Part shown: positions 1-12,810 of the stretch, piece by piece
Numbering within the stretch: the first letter of the stretch is position 1
How the letters are laid out: the number at the start of each line of letters is the position of its first letter
Source of the DNA: Spironucleus salmonicida
Taxonomy: Eukaryota; Fornicata; Diplomonadida; Hexamitidae
DNA length: 64,000 nucleotides
Assembly: GCA_000497125.2 (NCBI GenBank)
Contig: CM035322.1
Coordinates: forward strand, 814,001 to 878,000
Direction of reading: 5' to 3'
The notes under the pieces: generated by a model
Told to the model about the DNA's origin: nothing
Seen by the model: the letters and a program-made list of their open reading frames with translations, nothing else
Database searches by the model: none
Translations under genes and position numbers: made by a program

Positions 1-345
1 ATTTAAACTTTTAGTTATAATCCAGGAGGCTAAAAACTATAATAAGTTTGTTTTATTCTATATACCATACTTATATCATAAGAAATACTATAGAAAAACA
101 AGTTTCGGTAATTTGTTCAATTACACATATGTGAACATAAATTTCAATATAGAAAAACTAAAAACGTGTTATTTATATTTTATTATGAAAAACTGTAAAT
201 TTATAATTATCTCTAGCTCAAAATGATAGATTTAATGTAATATCAGAATACGATGAGACTGCTATCATCTAACCATATAGAAGATGAAGCAGACACACTA
301 GTCTTTGCAGAATTTATATAAGAAGTAATAAGTGATGATGAATGA
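1..345 (+). CDS. C-terminal part of an unidentified protein, cut by the window edge
   Basis: The frame is open from base 1 to a TGA at 343-345, giving 114 residues when TAA/TAG are read as Gln. The visible part starts FSYNPGGQK and ends in an acidic tail EVISDDE. It is rich in Phe, Tyr, Ile and Lys in the middle. I do not recognise a domain. The start lies outside the window. Coding is supported by the sustained frame and by a charged, non-repetitive C-terminus in otherwise very AT-rich DNA. Confidence 0.55.
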
Positions 346-562
346 GTGTGTCAATATAATATAAATTTTCTTAATACTAATTTTAGATAATTTTTAATAA
401 TATAGATCCTATTGATTCTATTTACTTTTATATTAAGAGTATTGCAATATTTTCTCTTAAACATTGCTAAATTTTATTGTAATAAAGTAAACCTAACATA
501 TTCGATACCGACAAGATAAATAGTTTAACAGCAAAAATTATATATATATATATAAACTAAAA

Positions 563-754
563 TCACTTAACAGCATACTCTTCACTATCAGTTGTTATAA
601 CTAAAGTACTAATATCATCTAAGAAAAATTATGTATAAACAATAGGAGTTTTCTCAATGTATGTAGATTTTGATAGCAAATTAAGTTTAATACGGGAGGA
701 TGATGATGCAACTCTCAGCAATTTTCCACTACAAAAATGAGACTTACCCTTCAT
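563..754 (-). CDS. Small unidentified protein (63 aa)
   Basis: Begins MKGKSHFCSGKLL and ends TDSEEYAVK before TGA. It has a basic N-terminal half and a more hydrophobic C-terminal half (FLDDISTLVITTD). No family is recognised. The opposite strand is also open here, but this reading has an ATG, a TGA and a more ordinary amino-acid composition. It is convergent with the partial gene to the left. Confidence 0.4.
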
Positions 755-1407
755 TTAATAAGGTGACAGGATAATCTAAACTAATATGATATAATATAAT
801 ACAAGAGTTTAGTTTCTGGTTTTATGACTTATATGGTATGTTTTATTAACATATTAAATTTTATACACTAATAATTTTAGTTTTTAATATTAATAATTAT
901 GAATATTTATAATAATATTAACTTATTATAAAACTTTGTAAAAATATTTTGCTGTATTTATATAATATATAATTAAGCAAACTTAGATTATTATATTTAT
1001 AGAGTTAATATTGATATCAAATTCACTATCTCCAATTTCTGGAGGATTTCGTTACAGGAATATGTGTCGAGTTCATATTTTCATATTATTCTTACTATTT
1101 ATAATATTTATATAGCTAAAATTTATGTTTTAAATATTTATCTTATTATGAATGCAGTTTGAATGTAAGTTCTAAAGCTGATATTAATTATTAAGGTTTA
1201 CTAAGTGTTTGCTTCTGATTTTAATCAATGGTAGGTGGTTTTGTGTTCGTATCGGTAATAAAAGAATTATAATTAGTTTTGTTAAATTTATTCATTATTT
1301 AATATAAATTTAATCGAGCGACATATAATATATTTGTAACAACACAAAATATTTTGTATACAATGTATAATAAATATAGGGAAATAACTATTTATACTAT
1401 TTATAAA
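755..1407. other. AT-rich intergenic stretch, no gene supported
   Basis: Around 80% A+T. Open frames exist on both strands near 1020-1100 but none combines an ATG, a TGA and a convincing protein composition. Confidence 0.5.
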
Positions 1408-2136
1408 ATGAAATAATTTACAATTTAATCACTAGTTATAGATGAATTTTTAGTGTAAGATCGCACAAAGCTTAAATCAAGATCCTAGGTTAGAAGGATA
1501 AAAAATTAAGGCAATTATTATAATGACTTATTAGCTAGTAAAACTAAAATGTATGGATAGAGTTTATACTGTCTTCCTCCAAAAACTCCATAAGTATTGA
1601 TTAAGAAAAAATTATATACAGAATAAGAGCATCAAATTAGTTTATTTAAAGAACTATAGTACAAAAATTTATATGAAAGTGAGTTTAAAATAGTCTCTGA
1701 GAAACCTCGATAGTAGTAAGTTGCTAAAATTATCCAACTGTTTCATTATTATCAGCCAATGTCTACTTTAAGGCGTGTTCTAGCGGAAGATATTATATTT
1801 TTTAAAAAATAATTTAGCGAAAACTCTGTTTAACCACGTGATTAAATGTAAAGAAATCTAAGTATCGTACGTTAACATGATGAGATGATAAAGATTATGT
1901 CGCAAAAAGCTATCTAATTTAAAATAAAAAATAGTATTTTAGGAGATAAGGATGATCTTTATCACTTAATGTATCTTAAATGGATAAAAAACATAACTAC
2001 GCACAATGAGACTGCTATAACTACAATCAGACAAGCAGTAATAGCTGCAATTTTTACAGTACACTAATGGAACCCATACCGAAATAGATAAATGAAAAAA
2101 CAAGCTATCGAATGGGATTTTCAGTTTAGCGATTGA
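1408..2136 (+). CDS. Unidentified basic helical protein (242 aa)
   Basis: A 242-residue frame with many TAA/TAG Gln codons, ending QFSD then TGA. It is rich in Lys, Arg, Gln and Ile, with predicted helices such as HDEMIKIMSQKAIQFKIK and a Trp-containing C-terminal part (HQWNPYRNRQMKKQ). No signal peptide or membrane segment. The first ATG was taken as the start; a second in-frame ATG (MYGQSLYC) lies about 50 residues in. Family unknown. Confidence 0.6.
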
Positions 2137-2257
2137 TTATTTTAGAATAGTTTTTATAATTAGAATATCAATTTTTCGTTAAACTAGACTATAGCCTAAT
2201 TTGCAGCAAATCTTAATCTAAATTTAACAGCAATAAATTAACTTCAATAACCCTTCC

Positions 2258-3373
2258 TCACTAACCTCTCCATGATTCTACATAATCTAGCCAACTTTCA
2301 CAATTTTCCATTATTTCTTAATCCTGCTACTCATTTTCTTCTAGATACCCAGCATAGAGGCTGAAAAGCCTGGTAACGTCGTCAAAAACGCTGGTTAATA
2401 ATTTTCCAGTCCCCTTCTCACTTAGCAAGTCCATAAACGCGCAAATTAAGTTCTTATGAAGCCCTTTGGGCATTTCTTCTACCCTAGATAAATTTTTGAG
2501 AATGTGTACGAATTCTTCTAATTTACCAATATTAGCCATATTTTCAGCCACCAGCTCCACGCCAACGGTAACGCTGCGCTAGAACAGCGAAAACTCGCTC
2601 CCAGCAGCAAAACAGAAAATTTGGAAAAGCAACCCAAAATCACATAAGAAGGCTGCTATCAGAATGTATATTTCGAGAGCCTCGTCATTGAGCCCCTAGA
2701 ACGCAATTTCGCCCATCCGCGCCTGCAGAATCGGCCTGAAAAGCTCGTTTTTCTGCGCGTAATTCAGCTGGATCCCGAGCGTTTCCGGCGTAATTTCGGC
2801 CAGAAGCCCCAGGATCTGCGCCGGGTCGATCAGGTCCACGGGCACCGCCTCGAGCGAAATTGCGTCGTTGACGAGCGCGTGCAGCGCGTAATCCTGCGCG
2901 TTCAGGGCCTCGATAACGAGGCGCTGCACGTTCGCGGGCGCGGTCCTGTCGGCCGCCTGGAGCTAAAACTGCAGCGGCAGCCGGTCGAAAAGAGCGCTTT
3001 CGATCGTTTTCGCAGCCGTCAGAACCTCGAAATTTGCGGTCCGCAGGAGCTCCTCCTAGAAGCCGCTGGAGAGCTCCAGCGTGTTAATTTGGGCCAGCAG
3101 GGCGATGTAGTTGAAGGCGAGCGCGTCGCCGCTGAGGGCTGCGATTTAAGCTTAATTTAGTTCTAGGGGCTGCAGAATGCGGTTTGGGATGGTAATCGCG
3201 CAGTTGATTATGTCGAGAATCTGCTGGGTTGGGTTCTGGACAAACGCCTCGTTGAGCTTTAGCAGGCAGAAATTGTTGAATCTGGAGGGACTTTCCTGGA
3301 CGAATTTTGCTAGCTCCTCGAGGTGCTGATGGGGCTCTGTGCACCAAAGCTAGAGTGTCTTTTTAGAAGGCAT
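2258..3373 (-). CDS. Alpha-helical repeat-like protein (371 aa)
   Basis: Starts MPSKKTLQLWCTEPHQ and ends ESWRGQ. The body is a series of amphipathic helices rich in Leu and Ala (for example NYIALLAQINTLELSS, DPAQILGLLAEITPETL), suggesting a HEAT/ARM-like or other solenoid fold. It has no clear catalytic motif or membrane segment. The 5' half is markedly richer in GC than the flanks. Function not assigned; solenoid fold is an inference from helix periodicity. Confidence 0.75.
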
Positions 3374-3451
3374 ATTGAAAAGGAAAAAGGAGCGGGTTAT
3401 TGTATTTAACTATATAATAATGATAATATTAGAAATTTAAAAATTCAATAA

Positions 3452-3700
3452 TCAGAACATGCATTCTCCCTTCTGTAGCAAGTATTTCTAGTCTTCTAAC
3501 TCATCCTCTAAAATTGCTGACCTGTGGTAGAGCTATTATGTGTCTTTTTAAACGTTAAGGATTGTGTCAATAAGCACTTCTGCATACTTATCATCGTTTA
3601 CTAGTTTCGTTTCTAGCTTCTACTTGATGGTTCTCAGACGCTGGTGGTCTAAAAGCTATTGATTGTATGCAGGTTTTTTTGTTTTTATCAAATCATCCAT
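3452..3700 (-). CDS. Small coiled-coil protein (82 aa)
   Basis: Highly charged helical protein with heptad-like segments (LLDHQRLRTIKQKLETKL, SAILEDELEDQKYLLQK), ending GECMF. Six Gln positions are TAA/TAG. Size and composition resemble small coiled-coil subunits such as prefoldin-like or kinetochore components, but no specific family can be named. Confidence 0.65.
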
Positions 3701-4042
3701 TAGTCGAAAAAATTAGAGCGGTTATATATAATTATATGTAATATTATCATATATAAATAGCTATATTTGAAATCTAGATAATAGATTTTATAATTTATTA
3801 TATAATACTAATTTTAATGAATAATTTAATTCTAACTTACAGCTAAATTTATATCAATCATCAACAAAGTAAACATTTTCTATTATTTCATTAAATTAAC
3901 ATTATATATTGGTAAGAATAAAATTTAATCATATTAATTTAATATATCAAAATTATCACTAAACTCTCCTGCATTATTTGTTAAATATAAATAAAGTTAT
4001 AATCTAATAACCATCAAAATAGATTTACCTTTCCCGCATCAA

Positions 4043-5356
4043 ATGCAGACAAATCCAAAGTCAAAGTATCGTTTTGCACAATTTGCAACAACCAAACCTC
4101 CTTCATTTGACGATGTGCCCACATCTGAAGATCTTTTAGACTCCAATCTTTGTTCAGCATCGTCAACAAGGATAGCTGCAATTTTATCCTCTAGAGGACC
4201 TGGAGAGGCAGTTGTGTTCAACACTAACAGCTTTTCAAGATATGGACCCAAAACACCACGTTTAGTAGGTCATAAGAGACCGATCACTGAGGCAGTTTTT
4301 GCGCCTAATTCTGAGGTTATTTTGGCTACATCAGCAGATGACGGTACCGTTGCTATCTGGGATACTTCAAACAACTCGTAGGATATGAAGACACCACTTG
4401 TGATTTTCCAAGCACATACAAAGAAAATCAGCTCAATCCGTTGGTCCCCTACCGTTAAAAACTTGCTTTTAACTTGCTCGTTCGACGGAAGTGTTAAATT
4501 TTGGAATATAGAAGATCCAGCGTAACCTACATTATCTCATGATTTCGAAGAAATAGTCCAACAAGCAGAGTTCAATTTTGACGGTAGCTTAGTCGCACTT
4601 ATTTTAAAGGACTCACGTCAAATTATAAAAATTGAGTCACTAAGTGGCCAAATTTTAAATTAATAGACATCCAAAACAACAGGAATCAAGCCTCCTAGAC
4701 TTATCTTTTGTGGTTAGAACAACGCAATTTGCGTTACTGGCGGAATGAAAAATTAAGAAAGATTAGCATACTTCCTAGACTAAAATTTTGAAACAGTAGG
4801 TTCCTAATTGTTTTAACAAAGCAGTAGCCAGTTTTTAACTTTCTGGGATGAAAATTCGCAGCTTTTGCACTGCCTCAGCAGAGGATCTACCGAATATTAT
4901 GCTTTTGAGCACGAAAACAGTGCATTCACCCTTGTCCTCAACCTTGGTTTCGACTGGCCTGTGAGGGGTGCTTGCATTATGCCAGCTAGAAGCCTAAACA
5001 CCGACAAGACCTAAATTGCGCAGTTTTTCATTTTGAACAATAAAAAGCAAATTTTGTACATGTCACTCGAAGTTCCAAGCAAAATCAAAGGCTTCAACAA
5101 GAAATTTTACGATAAGTATGAAGCTTAAGAGTCGGTTTAAACTATTTAGGAGTTTAAATAAGGCATAGTCAAAAAACCTTTATATGTTGAATTTGTCGAA
5201 GGTGAGGTATTTACTGCTAAAGATGAAGAGGTGTTGGTGGTTAGTCAGGCAGAAAGCGAGCACGATGAATTACTGAGATTGAGGAAGGAGTTGGTTTTGG
5301 CAAAAGCGAAGATTGAATAACTAGAGGATTAACTCAAAAAGACTTCCAGAGAGTGA
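4043..5356 (+). CDS. Coronin-family actin-binding protein (437 aa)
   Basis: Coronins bind F-actin and Arp2/3 and control actin turnover. The N-terminus SKYRFAQ matches the conserved start of coronins, followed by a DSN segment and WD repeats (GHKRPITEAVFAPNSEVI, SADDGTVAIWD, HTKKISSIRW, SFDGSVKFWN) over residues about 65-170. Residues about 290-350 match the coronin C-terminal extension (RGACIMPARSLN, then IAQFFIL). The last 35 residues form a coiled coil with heptads (LLRLRKELVLAKAKIEQLED), as in trimerising coronins. Length is normal for a short coronin. Internal Gln codons are TAA/TAG. Family assignment is confident; partner specificity is inferred. Confidence 0.9.
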
Positions 5357-5457
5357 AATAAAATAATAACACATTATATTGCTTTTACTGTATACTTTAA
5401 GCCAAATACGATATATTTCATCTATTATAGATAAATGTAATTCACTTCTACAGTAAA

Positions 5458-5778
5458 ATGGCAAATTGCGAGGAAAGTTCCTCTGAGGATTTAGACTTTA
5501 ATTTTTCATATCAACAATCTGGTGAACTACCCATACCAGCATTGTCCTAGAAATCAATTCAATCTATAAATTTTTCCCTCAAAATGTAGAAAAAGTCAAA
5601 ATCTTGTCAGTTATCACCTCGCAATCGTAATGTTATATAATAAGATAGAAGTAGACCTACTTATGTGGACAATCTAAAGCAATACAATAAATCATTTTAT
5701 TATGAGGTACTTGCATCTTTTAAAAATTAGAAAAAAACACCTGTTTGTAAACTTTATGGTTCAAATAGATTTAAGTGA
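5458..5778 (+). CDS. Small Ser/Gln-rich protein (106 aa)
   Basis: Begins MANCEESSSEDLDFNFSYQ and ends KLYGSNRFK. It is Ser-, Lys- and Asn-rich with low hydrophobicity, so probably disordered. It lies 100 bp downstream of coronin in the same direction. No family recognised. Confidence 0.6.
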
Positions 5779-5845
5779 ATGTAATTAGCGAAATGTATTT
5801 AATATCGCACTATACATTACTTTATTAGACTTTATATAACTTTTA

Positions 5846-6268
5846 TCACTTTTGTTTTATTTTCGACACCTAAAGTTTTATTTTTAGTAACGCTATACCA
5901 AGTAATCTGACTTCTGAGAAATGATAATCACACGTGTTAGAAACCCCATTAATTCGAGAGCTAAAATTCTTAAGATGTTTAATAGAAAGTGTAATATCAT
6001 CAATTAATTTATATGTACTATTAATCTCCTCAACTAATGAACTTTCTTCTTCGTTGAATTCATTCAGTTGATCGCTAAGCTGCTGTAAACTTAACTATAA
6101 ATCTGGTAATTATGGTGCAAGTTTAGGAGTTTTGATAACACTTGGACTTTCCATTAATGATGACATATTTGGGAGTCTTGTTGATAATGCTCTTTGCGAT
6201 TAAATATGTCTGCTGCCAAATCTCTGAGAACGTAAAGATAGGAGTTCATTTTGCAAAGATTAGTACAT
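5846..6268 (-). CDS. Coiled-coil protein (140 aa)
   Basis: Starts MYQSLQNELLSLRSQR. A Pro-rich linker (SPSVIKTPKLAPQLPDLQ) is followed by a long acidic coiled coil (SDQLNEFNEEESSLVEE, then INSTYKLIDDITLSIKHLK). A second ATG at MSSLMES could also serve as start. Organisation resembles small kinetochore/vesicle-tether subunits, but this is only a shape comparison. Confidence 0.65.
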
Positions 6269-6691
6269 TTATGCTGATAATACTATTTTACTATTATTTA
6301 ATATAAATGATTTGGATGATATGTTCGGTAAAATCACAAATATACTTATCTATATAAAATACTGAACTATACTCATTTTTAATTTTATATTTATATAATT
6401 GTTTTTATGGTCTAAACCGATGTTAAATTTTAGTTCCGTAGAATAAGTAGATATTTTAGATGCCATGTTTTGTAACCGTAAAATGGAAAAATCTTTATTG
6501 CCTATTATTCAATTCAACTCATATATTAATAAAAAATCTTCACAATATTTATATAATAAAAAATATAGTCTTATGTAAAATTATCTTTTACTACATAAAA
6601 TTAGAATAAGAATAACTATAACATATTCTATAAGATAAATTACTAATACTTTAATAATAATTAGTAACAAAGTTAAAAAAATACAATATTC

Positions 6692-8641
6692 TCACCACAT
6701 TCTTTACAACTACATGAACCCACTTAAGCATGAACTGAACTCAGTTCCTATTGATAGTTGGACAACACTATTCCCACCTAAATATAAAAAATCTACTAAA
6801 CTCTAACCATAAAATGTTTAACTACCAGCACCTTTAGGCGTACTATACAGTGTTGTTCCAACACCACCGCTCATAGCACTGATAACACACTCACCATTTA
6901 CCATAATTTAAATTGTTGGTCTTTTACGACTGAAAACAACAAATTATACTTAATAGCAACCTGGCGAAACTATTAAAATCTGACTTTTTCCTTTTTCCCA
7001 TAAAAAGTTACTTTGTAATGTATTTTACGCTTCTTCTGACCATATAATTGAATTTTAAGATGAAAGCTTCTTATTTTTCCATAACCACTTAGCCGTAGGC
7101 ACAATAATATTAGAAGAATTATTACACGTTAAATCAAACTCCTTTAATTTACAGCTAACCAAATCATTTTAGGAGCTTAATACATTCTAAATAGAATCTA
7201 TAGCATGTCTAACTGCACTAATTTCACAAGTAAGTTTTTATTCATTTTCTTCATTTTATTTCACTAACTTGAAGTCTACATCATTTGCTACCATTTCAAT
7301 AAGCTACCTAATATCCTCAATATTCTAGTCGAGCTTTTATAAGCTCTCGTGAGGGCTAATTTCTCGCATTATTTTCTTCATCAGCCCATCTTAATTTTCT
7401 TTAAAACGATCTTCCAAGTCATGTCTTACATGGGTAGCCTAAATATCCAATTCTGCCTTAATAATGCTTTTTACAGTCCTGTAAAGTGAGTTATCAACGA
7501 AACCTTCCACTTCTGCTTTAATTTATCTCTAAGTGGCATTTTGGAGCTGGTGGAATTCGTCTTCTAAAACATCTCTAGTGACGAATTTGCTATTATTCAA
7601 ACTGTTAGTATCCAATTTGAAACTCATCTACACCTCCAAATCCTTCAATTTTTTATCGAAACTTTTCAAAACTGTAAGCTCTAATAGCTTACTTGAAATA
7701 TCGTTTTGGAGTTCTGCTTATTTCTGCTACGTTGAATGTAAATTTTGTGAGAATTCTGCGAATTTTGCGTTATTTTCTTCTTGAAGAAACGTGGTTTTCT
7801 CGGTGTTCTGAAGAGATAATTATTATATTCTATCGTTAAGTTTTTACGCGATCGATTGTACTACATTTTTGCTAGCAAAATGTTTTATTTGTTCAACAAA
7901 AATTGTCTTTGATATATCTGAGATATCTTGTGACGTTGGAATAGAGGTTGCGTTATCAGTTACTATTTTTTCAATTTAGTTAAGCGTTGCTGTGTGCTAG
8001 TTCTAGTTTGACGTTTTCAGCGTCTCAAAATTAGTTTTTGTCTGGCTTTACAGTTGTTGGAGTTGATTTTAAAGATCTTAGCGAAGCGTTTAAAGCTAAG
8101 CTGTTAACGATGAGGTCGGCGTATAGTTATCGATTGTTTATTCGAGCTATGTTTTCGTTAAAAATGTATCGAATTTAGCTGATAATTGAGTTGTTTCTTA
8201 AATTGTTTTTTGCTTTAAATTTTAAAGCATTTCTGTTTACTAAAACATGTTCTTATCTAAATTCGATATTGATATTTCATGTTTTTGTGAAAGTTTTTAA
8301 ACTATTTCCGTTAAATTTTAAATTTTTTATTTTTAAAAGTGTTCAACTTCTAGCAATTTTTCCTCAAAATCATCTAATTTTTATGTTGATGTTCGCTAAA
8401 ACGCAGTAAATTTATCTTCTAACGCTTATTATTTCTTAGATAATTCAGGATCAGGTCTAGATAACTTTAGAAGAATTTCTTTTGATACAGCTTCTTATGC
8501 CTAAAGTTTTTTAGAAAATTCAACTAAATGAGCTTTAAGAGCAATCATATCTTAGGCTTATCCGAATAGAGCACTTCTCATTACAGGCTATATATTTTTC
8601 CATTCACCATTCCCATTACACAAATCATCATAATCAGTCAT
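6692..8641 (-). CDS. Long coiled-coil protein with C-terminal C1q/TNF-like domain (649 aa)
   Basis: A TTCCACTCC motif precedes the ATG by a few bases. Residues about 15-470 are a nearly continuous Gln/Lys/Glu-rich coiled coil (many Gln from TAA/TAG). The last 140 residues change to a beta-rich domain with Gly and aromatic residues, ending SCLSGFMQLQRMW. The pattern of a Gly-Asn-Ser-Val strand followed by a final hydrophobic strand resembles the jelly-roll C1q/TNF-like heads found at the C-termini of protist coiled-coil proteins. The coiled coil is seen directly; the jelly-roll is inferred. Confidence 0.75.
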
Positions 8642-8921
8642 TTAAAATTTTGGAGTGGAATAATATACATATAATATTATATAATATATAGATATAATAT
8701 TTTTATGTTATGTAATATTAATTAAAAAAATGTTTTCCAAATTTAAGAAATAATAGTAAATTCTCAACAGACCTTTAAAATGGCTTCATACGAATAAAAT
8801 ATATAAGCATAGTGAGACTATTAATAAATAAAAATATCCTATTGAAATCCAATAGAATATCTATCCTCAGCCTTTGTTAAAAACAAAGATTATCAGAAAT
8901 TGTTGATCATAATTTAATCAA

Positions 8922-9674
8922 TCAAACACGCTTACCACCAGCGACACCAGTTCTTCTAGCAGCGATTAAACCGCATTTCTGACCAGGTACGAGTCTTCTG
9001 GAGCGAGTACCAGGGGTACCAATATGCTTATGGTTACCACCACCGAATGGATGGTCGACTGGATTCATACCGACACAGGTGATTCTGGGCCAATTGTTTC
9101 TTTTTGCCTTATGCTTATAATAAGCATTACCAGCTTTAAGCAATGGCTTGTCGATTCTACCACCACCGGCTACAATACCGACACAAGCTCTTGAAGAGGA
9201 TGGGATAACCTTCTTGTTACCAGAAGGAAGCTTGATACGAGTTTAACCAGACTCCTTGTTATGGGAGATGACTAAGCAATAGCAGCCAGACGCACGAGCG
9301 AGAGCACCACGATCACCACCTTTTTCTTCGACGTTAGAGATATAAGTACCTTCGGGGATACGACCGATTGGGAGGACATTACCGATGGCGATTTCAGCAG
9401 TAGCACCGCAATATACGTTTTAACCAGTATACATACCTTCAGTAGCAATGAAGTTTTCAGTTTCACGTTCGAATTTTCTGCAAGACTTGAACTGAACCTT
9501 GGCTATGGGGGCACCACGACCTTTGTCATGTACAATATCAGTGATTACACCACGCATGAAACCATGTCTTTCAACATAGTCTATAGAACGGAAAGCGGCG
9601 GGACCAACGGAACCACGGTGTGCACGGAAGATTCCACCACGACCCATACGTTATTGATGAATACGACGACCCAT
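8922..9674 (-). CDS. RPL8: Ribosomal protein uL2 (RPL8), 250 aa
   Basis: uL2 lies at the peptidyl-transferase centre of the 60S subunit. The sequence begins MGRRIHQQRMGRGG with the eukaryotic FRAHRG segment, includes [12 protein letters not shown] and the universal [16 protein letters not shown] loop holding the functionally important His, and ends TGVAGGKRV. Length matches the family (about 250). Several Gln are TAA/TAG (for example in HQQRMG and SGQTRIK), which is direct support for the code. An ACCACTCC motif sits just upstream of the ATG. Confidence 0.97.
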
Positions 9675-9861
9675 TGTACAAAAGGAGTGGTACTGCAAAT
9701 TTAATTTAATTTATGAATAACTCTTATAAATTATATAATAGTTGTATTGTGAAATGAAAATTAAAAGCATATGTTTAAACATCATCTATACTTTCTTAAT
9801 TTCGATAAAGTTGAAGGATTGATAGCATTTTTAAATATATATTAAAAATTTAATGCTAAAT

Positions 9862-12186
9862 TCACTTCAATATGGCTATTACTTTATCATCATTCATTTT
9901 GATACTTAGAACAATCTCCCCAGTCGCTTTTTCTATAAACTAACAGTAATCATGTTCTTTTATATCCTAATTCGAAGTTTATATACCAGTGAAAATTAAT
10001 TACTGTTATTTTTTAAGTATTACTATTTCTACAAATTTAGATTGTTATTTTATTTACCTTTAAAAATAACCAATAGCAATTTCACCATGTGGAACTAGTA
10101 TATACTTTTACTCTTAGAGTTACTAATCCGTTTTTAATACATTTTTTACAGACAAAGATTTTGAAATAACACAGTTTGGCGCTAAAAGTTTAATTATTTT
10201 ATTTTACAAAATATGGCCAACAGTAGCATTGTCATCAAAAAATATATCAACATAATCTAATTGTGGAAATAGATACAATTAAAACTTATTTCTGAAAATA
10301 TATTCTATTATGATTTTATTCTCATCAATATGAATTCTGTAAGTATCGTTATTACCTAACTACAAACTATTTATGATCGTCTCATTTATTTCAATTTCGC
10401 TTTATTTAACATTAAAAGTGTAAAATTTTGTTATAAAATGTGTTTTAACGTAAATTTTATACATCTTTGGAATAATTTTGATGCTTATAACGTCTCCATT
10501 AAATAATTTCATTTCATTTTCTATATGTAAACAATTATTCTAATATAATTCATATTATACCAATTCATCGTGTGCAAAATATTATAGTAATTAATTTTCG
10601 AATAGTTATTTAGATATTGTATAACTATAATCCTCTTAACTAAATAATGCATCATTTATTTTTATGACCACGAATTTTAAAATATTATTTTCTTTCAGTA
10701 GCTTAAATTAAATATAGCATGCTTTAAAATCATATGATTTATTTTAACAAGGATATTCAATAAAAATTCTAGCCTTTTAGCTAGTTTTATGAGGAAGTTT
10801 AAATTCTTATATAAAACAGTTTAATTTGTCTTATAAATTACTCTAGTTAGCAAATAATGAATATCTTCTAATGGTTTACTTTATAACATCTGATGTATTA
10901 TACATTTAATATAAATTAAACGCTTAAGAATACGGAAGATTAAACTATTCTAAAAACTATTACAATGAAATATTGCTGTCAAACTAAGAAATCTTAAAAT
11001 AATATTAGGGTAACATTTAGTTATTAAGAATTGGAAATTCATCACAAGACTAATGATTGGTCTACAGTTCAATATCAATTTTATTTACATTATTAGATTC
11101 TTCTAAATTTTCTTGATTGATTTATATTTTCATTTATTCAGATCCAAAATTATCTATATCAATTTTATTTTGTTAACATTTGTTAATATTCACATAGTAA
11201 CACATATAAGCATTACTTCCAATAGAATTTGGAAATTTCTATATTTTATTGACAAACGAATCATTAAACTCATAGAAATGTTCTTCTTCTAAATTAGTAC
11301 TTTTATTAATGTAAGTATAATAATGACCTGATGATATATTTCCAGTATGGCATACAATACTCTATAATTAGTATACATATTCAGTTACCTATAAATTGTC
11401 GATATAATTCTCTATAATATAATTATATAATTCAGGAACCTAAATAATTTCATCTAAACATTCTTTGCTACAAGTAGTAAAGTAAATATATGGTTATAGA
11501 GTTACTTTAATAAATTCTTCTGATTAGTTTTTATAACATAAAAGCCCTTTAACATCGATTTTTTAAATTATCTCACAACTATTTTCATTTTTTATAAACT
11601 AAAATGTATTTTCATTAAAAATAAACCGAGAAAATGTAATAATAAGTAAATCTGGGAATTTTTAATATGTTTGTTGTTTTGATTGTTCATTAGATTTACA
11701 TTAACATCTATAATCCAAATCTTCCGGTTACAATTTTTAGAAAAAAGCTGACGACAAACAACCTTTAATTTATAAAAAAATATCAGAATATGTAACTAAC
11801 GACTAATTAATATGGGAACAAGATTTGCATGTAATTGTTTGCTATTCCTATCCAATAAATACACCCGACGGTCCAAATACTTATTCAAATGCCTCGGATA
11901 TTTATTTTTGTATTAAATTAGCATCCTCTTATTCATATAATTTGTCACCAATAACATTAAGAGAGTTACATATATTTACTGGATCTAAAATTTTTGTTAT
12001 TTAATATGACTTTCGAAAAATTAGTTCCTTAAGTGCGAATAATATTTGATCTGATTATGTATTAAAACTATCTTAATACGGAAAGTTTAAAAGTAATTAT
12101 ATTATTGGACAATTAATATATGCTTATACAGTTGAATTTAAATAGCAAGTTGCACCAAAATTAGTAAGTCCATGAAACTTTTGCAT
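9862..12186 (-). CDS. Ubiquitin-specific protease, USP7/USP47-like (774 aa)
   Basis: A deubiquitinase of the USP (C19) family. The Cys box GLTNFGATCYLNS lies at residues 6-18 with the catalytic Cys at 14. The His box SIVCHTGNISSGHYYTYI, with the catalytic His near residue 288, is followed by FYEFNDSFV, the Asn/Asp segment. A CxC pair (YRCQCKS) lies in the fingers region. The remaining 450 residues include a ubiquitin-like C-terminal part (YVDIFFDDNATVGHIL), the arrangement of USP7/USP47-type enzymes. The catalytic domain begins almost at the N-terminus, so there is no TRAF domain. Nearly all Gln codons are TAA/TAG. The opposite strand also has open frames but lacks these motifs. Confidence 0.88.
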
Positions 12187-12282
12187 TTAATTAAAGTGGT
12201 ATTTAATTATATATAACAGAACATATTAATTATTTTAAATATATTTAAATTACGTAGTAATGCTATCAACTGGTTACTTCAT

Positions 12283-12585
12283 ATGAAAATTATTACAAAA
12301 TAATACTATTTTTATTAATACATAATTCTAATCTACTTTAAAATATCATCTACATTTTATATTTAGTAGATTCATCTTTTAATAACTTCAATTAACAGAA
12401 CTTACGATAATGTTTCTACAAACAGATACCTAGACTAAATTAACAAGCGATCGTACTACATTTTAGATTATACATTATTTTCTTCTACATTTTTTTAGTT
12501 TCAATAAGCTTTCAGATTCGCATTTTCGGTATTTATAATAATATCGTTGCCATAAATATAGAATAGTACTAATTTGGACATTTGA
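12283..12585 (+). CDS. Possible small membrane protein (100 aa)
   Basis: ATG-to-TGA frame with a hydrophobic N-terminus and a second hydrophobic stretch (FRFAFSVFIIISLP) near the C-terminus. There is no clear upstream CCACTCC motif and AT-richness favours chance open frames, so this is tentative. Confidence 0.3.
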
Positions 12586-12810
12586 GTTCTGTATACTTAA
12601 TATTTTATTTATTTTTTACAGACATGAAATCATGTTTATTATGATTAAGAGAATATAAACTATAGATGTAACTGCTATTGATCTTATTTTAATATTGTTA
12701 AATATAGAGAAAATTTTAACTTTACATAAACCCAAGGCAAATTTATTAGTAAAATAATATACTCGTATCATATATTATAGATATTGTTACTGATAAGTAG
12801 ACCGAACTTG

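Noticed and set aside
9872-10333. Plus-strand frame with a signal-peptide-like start
   Set aside because: The minus strand encodes the ubiquitin-specific protease through this interval with Cys and His boxes in one unbroken frame.
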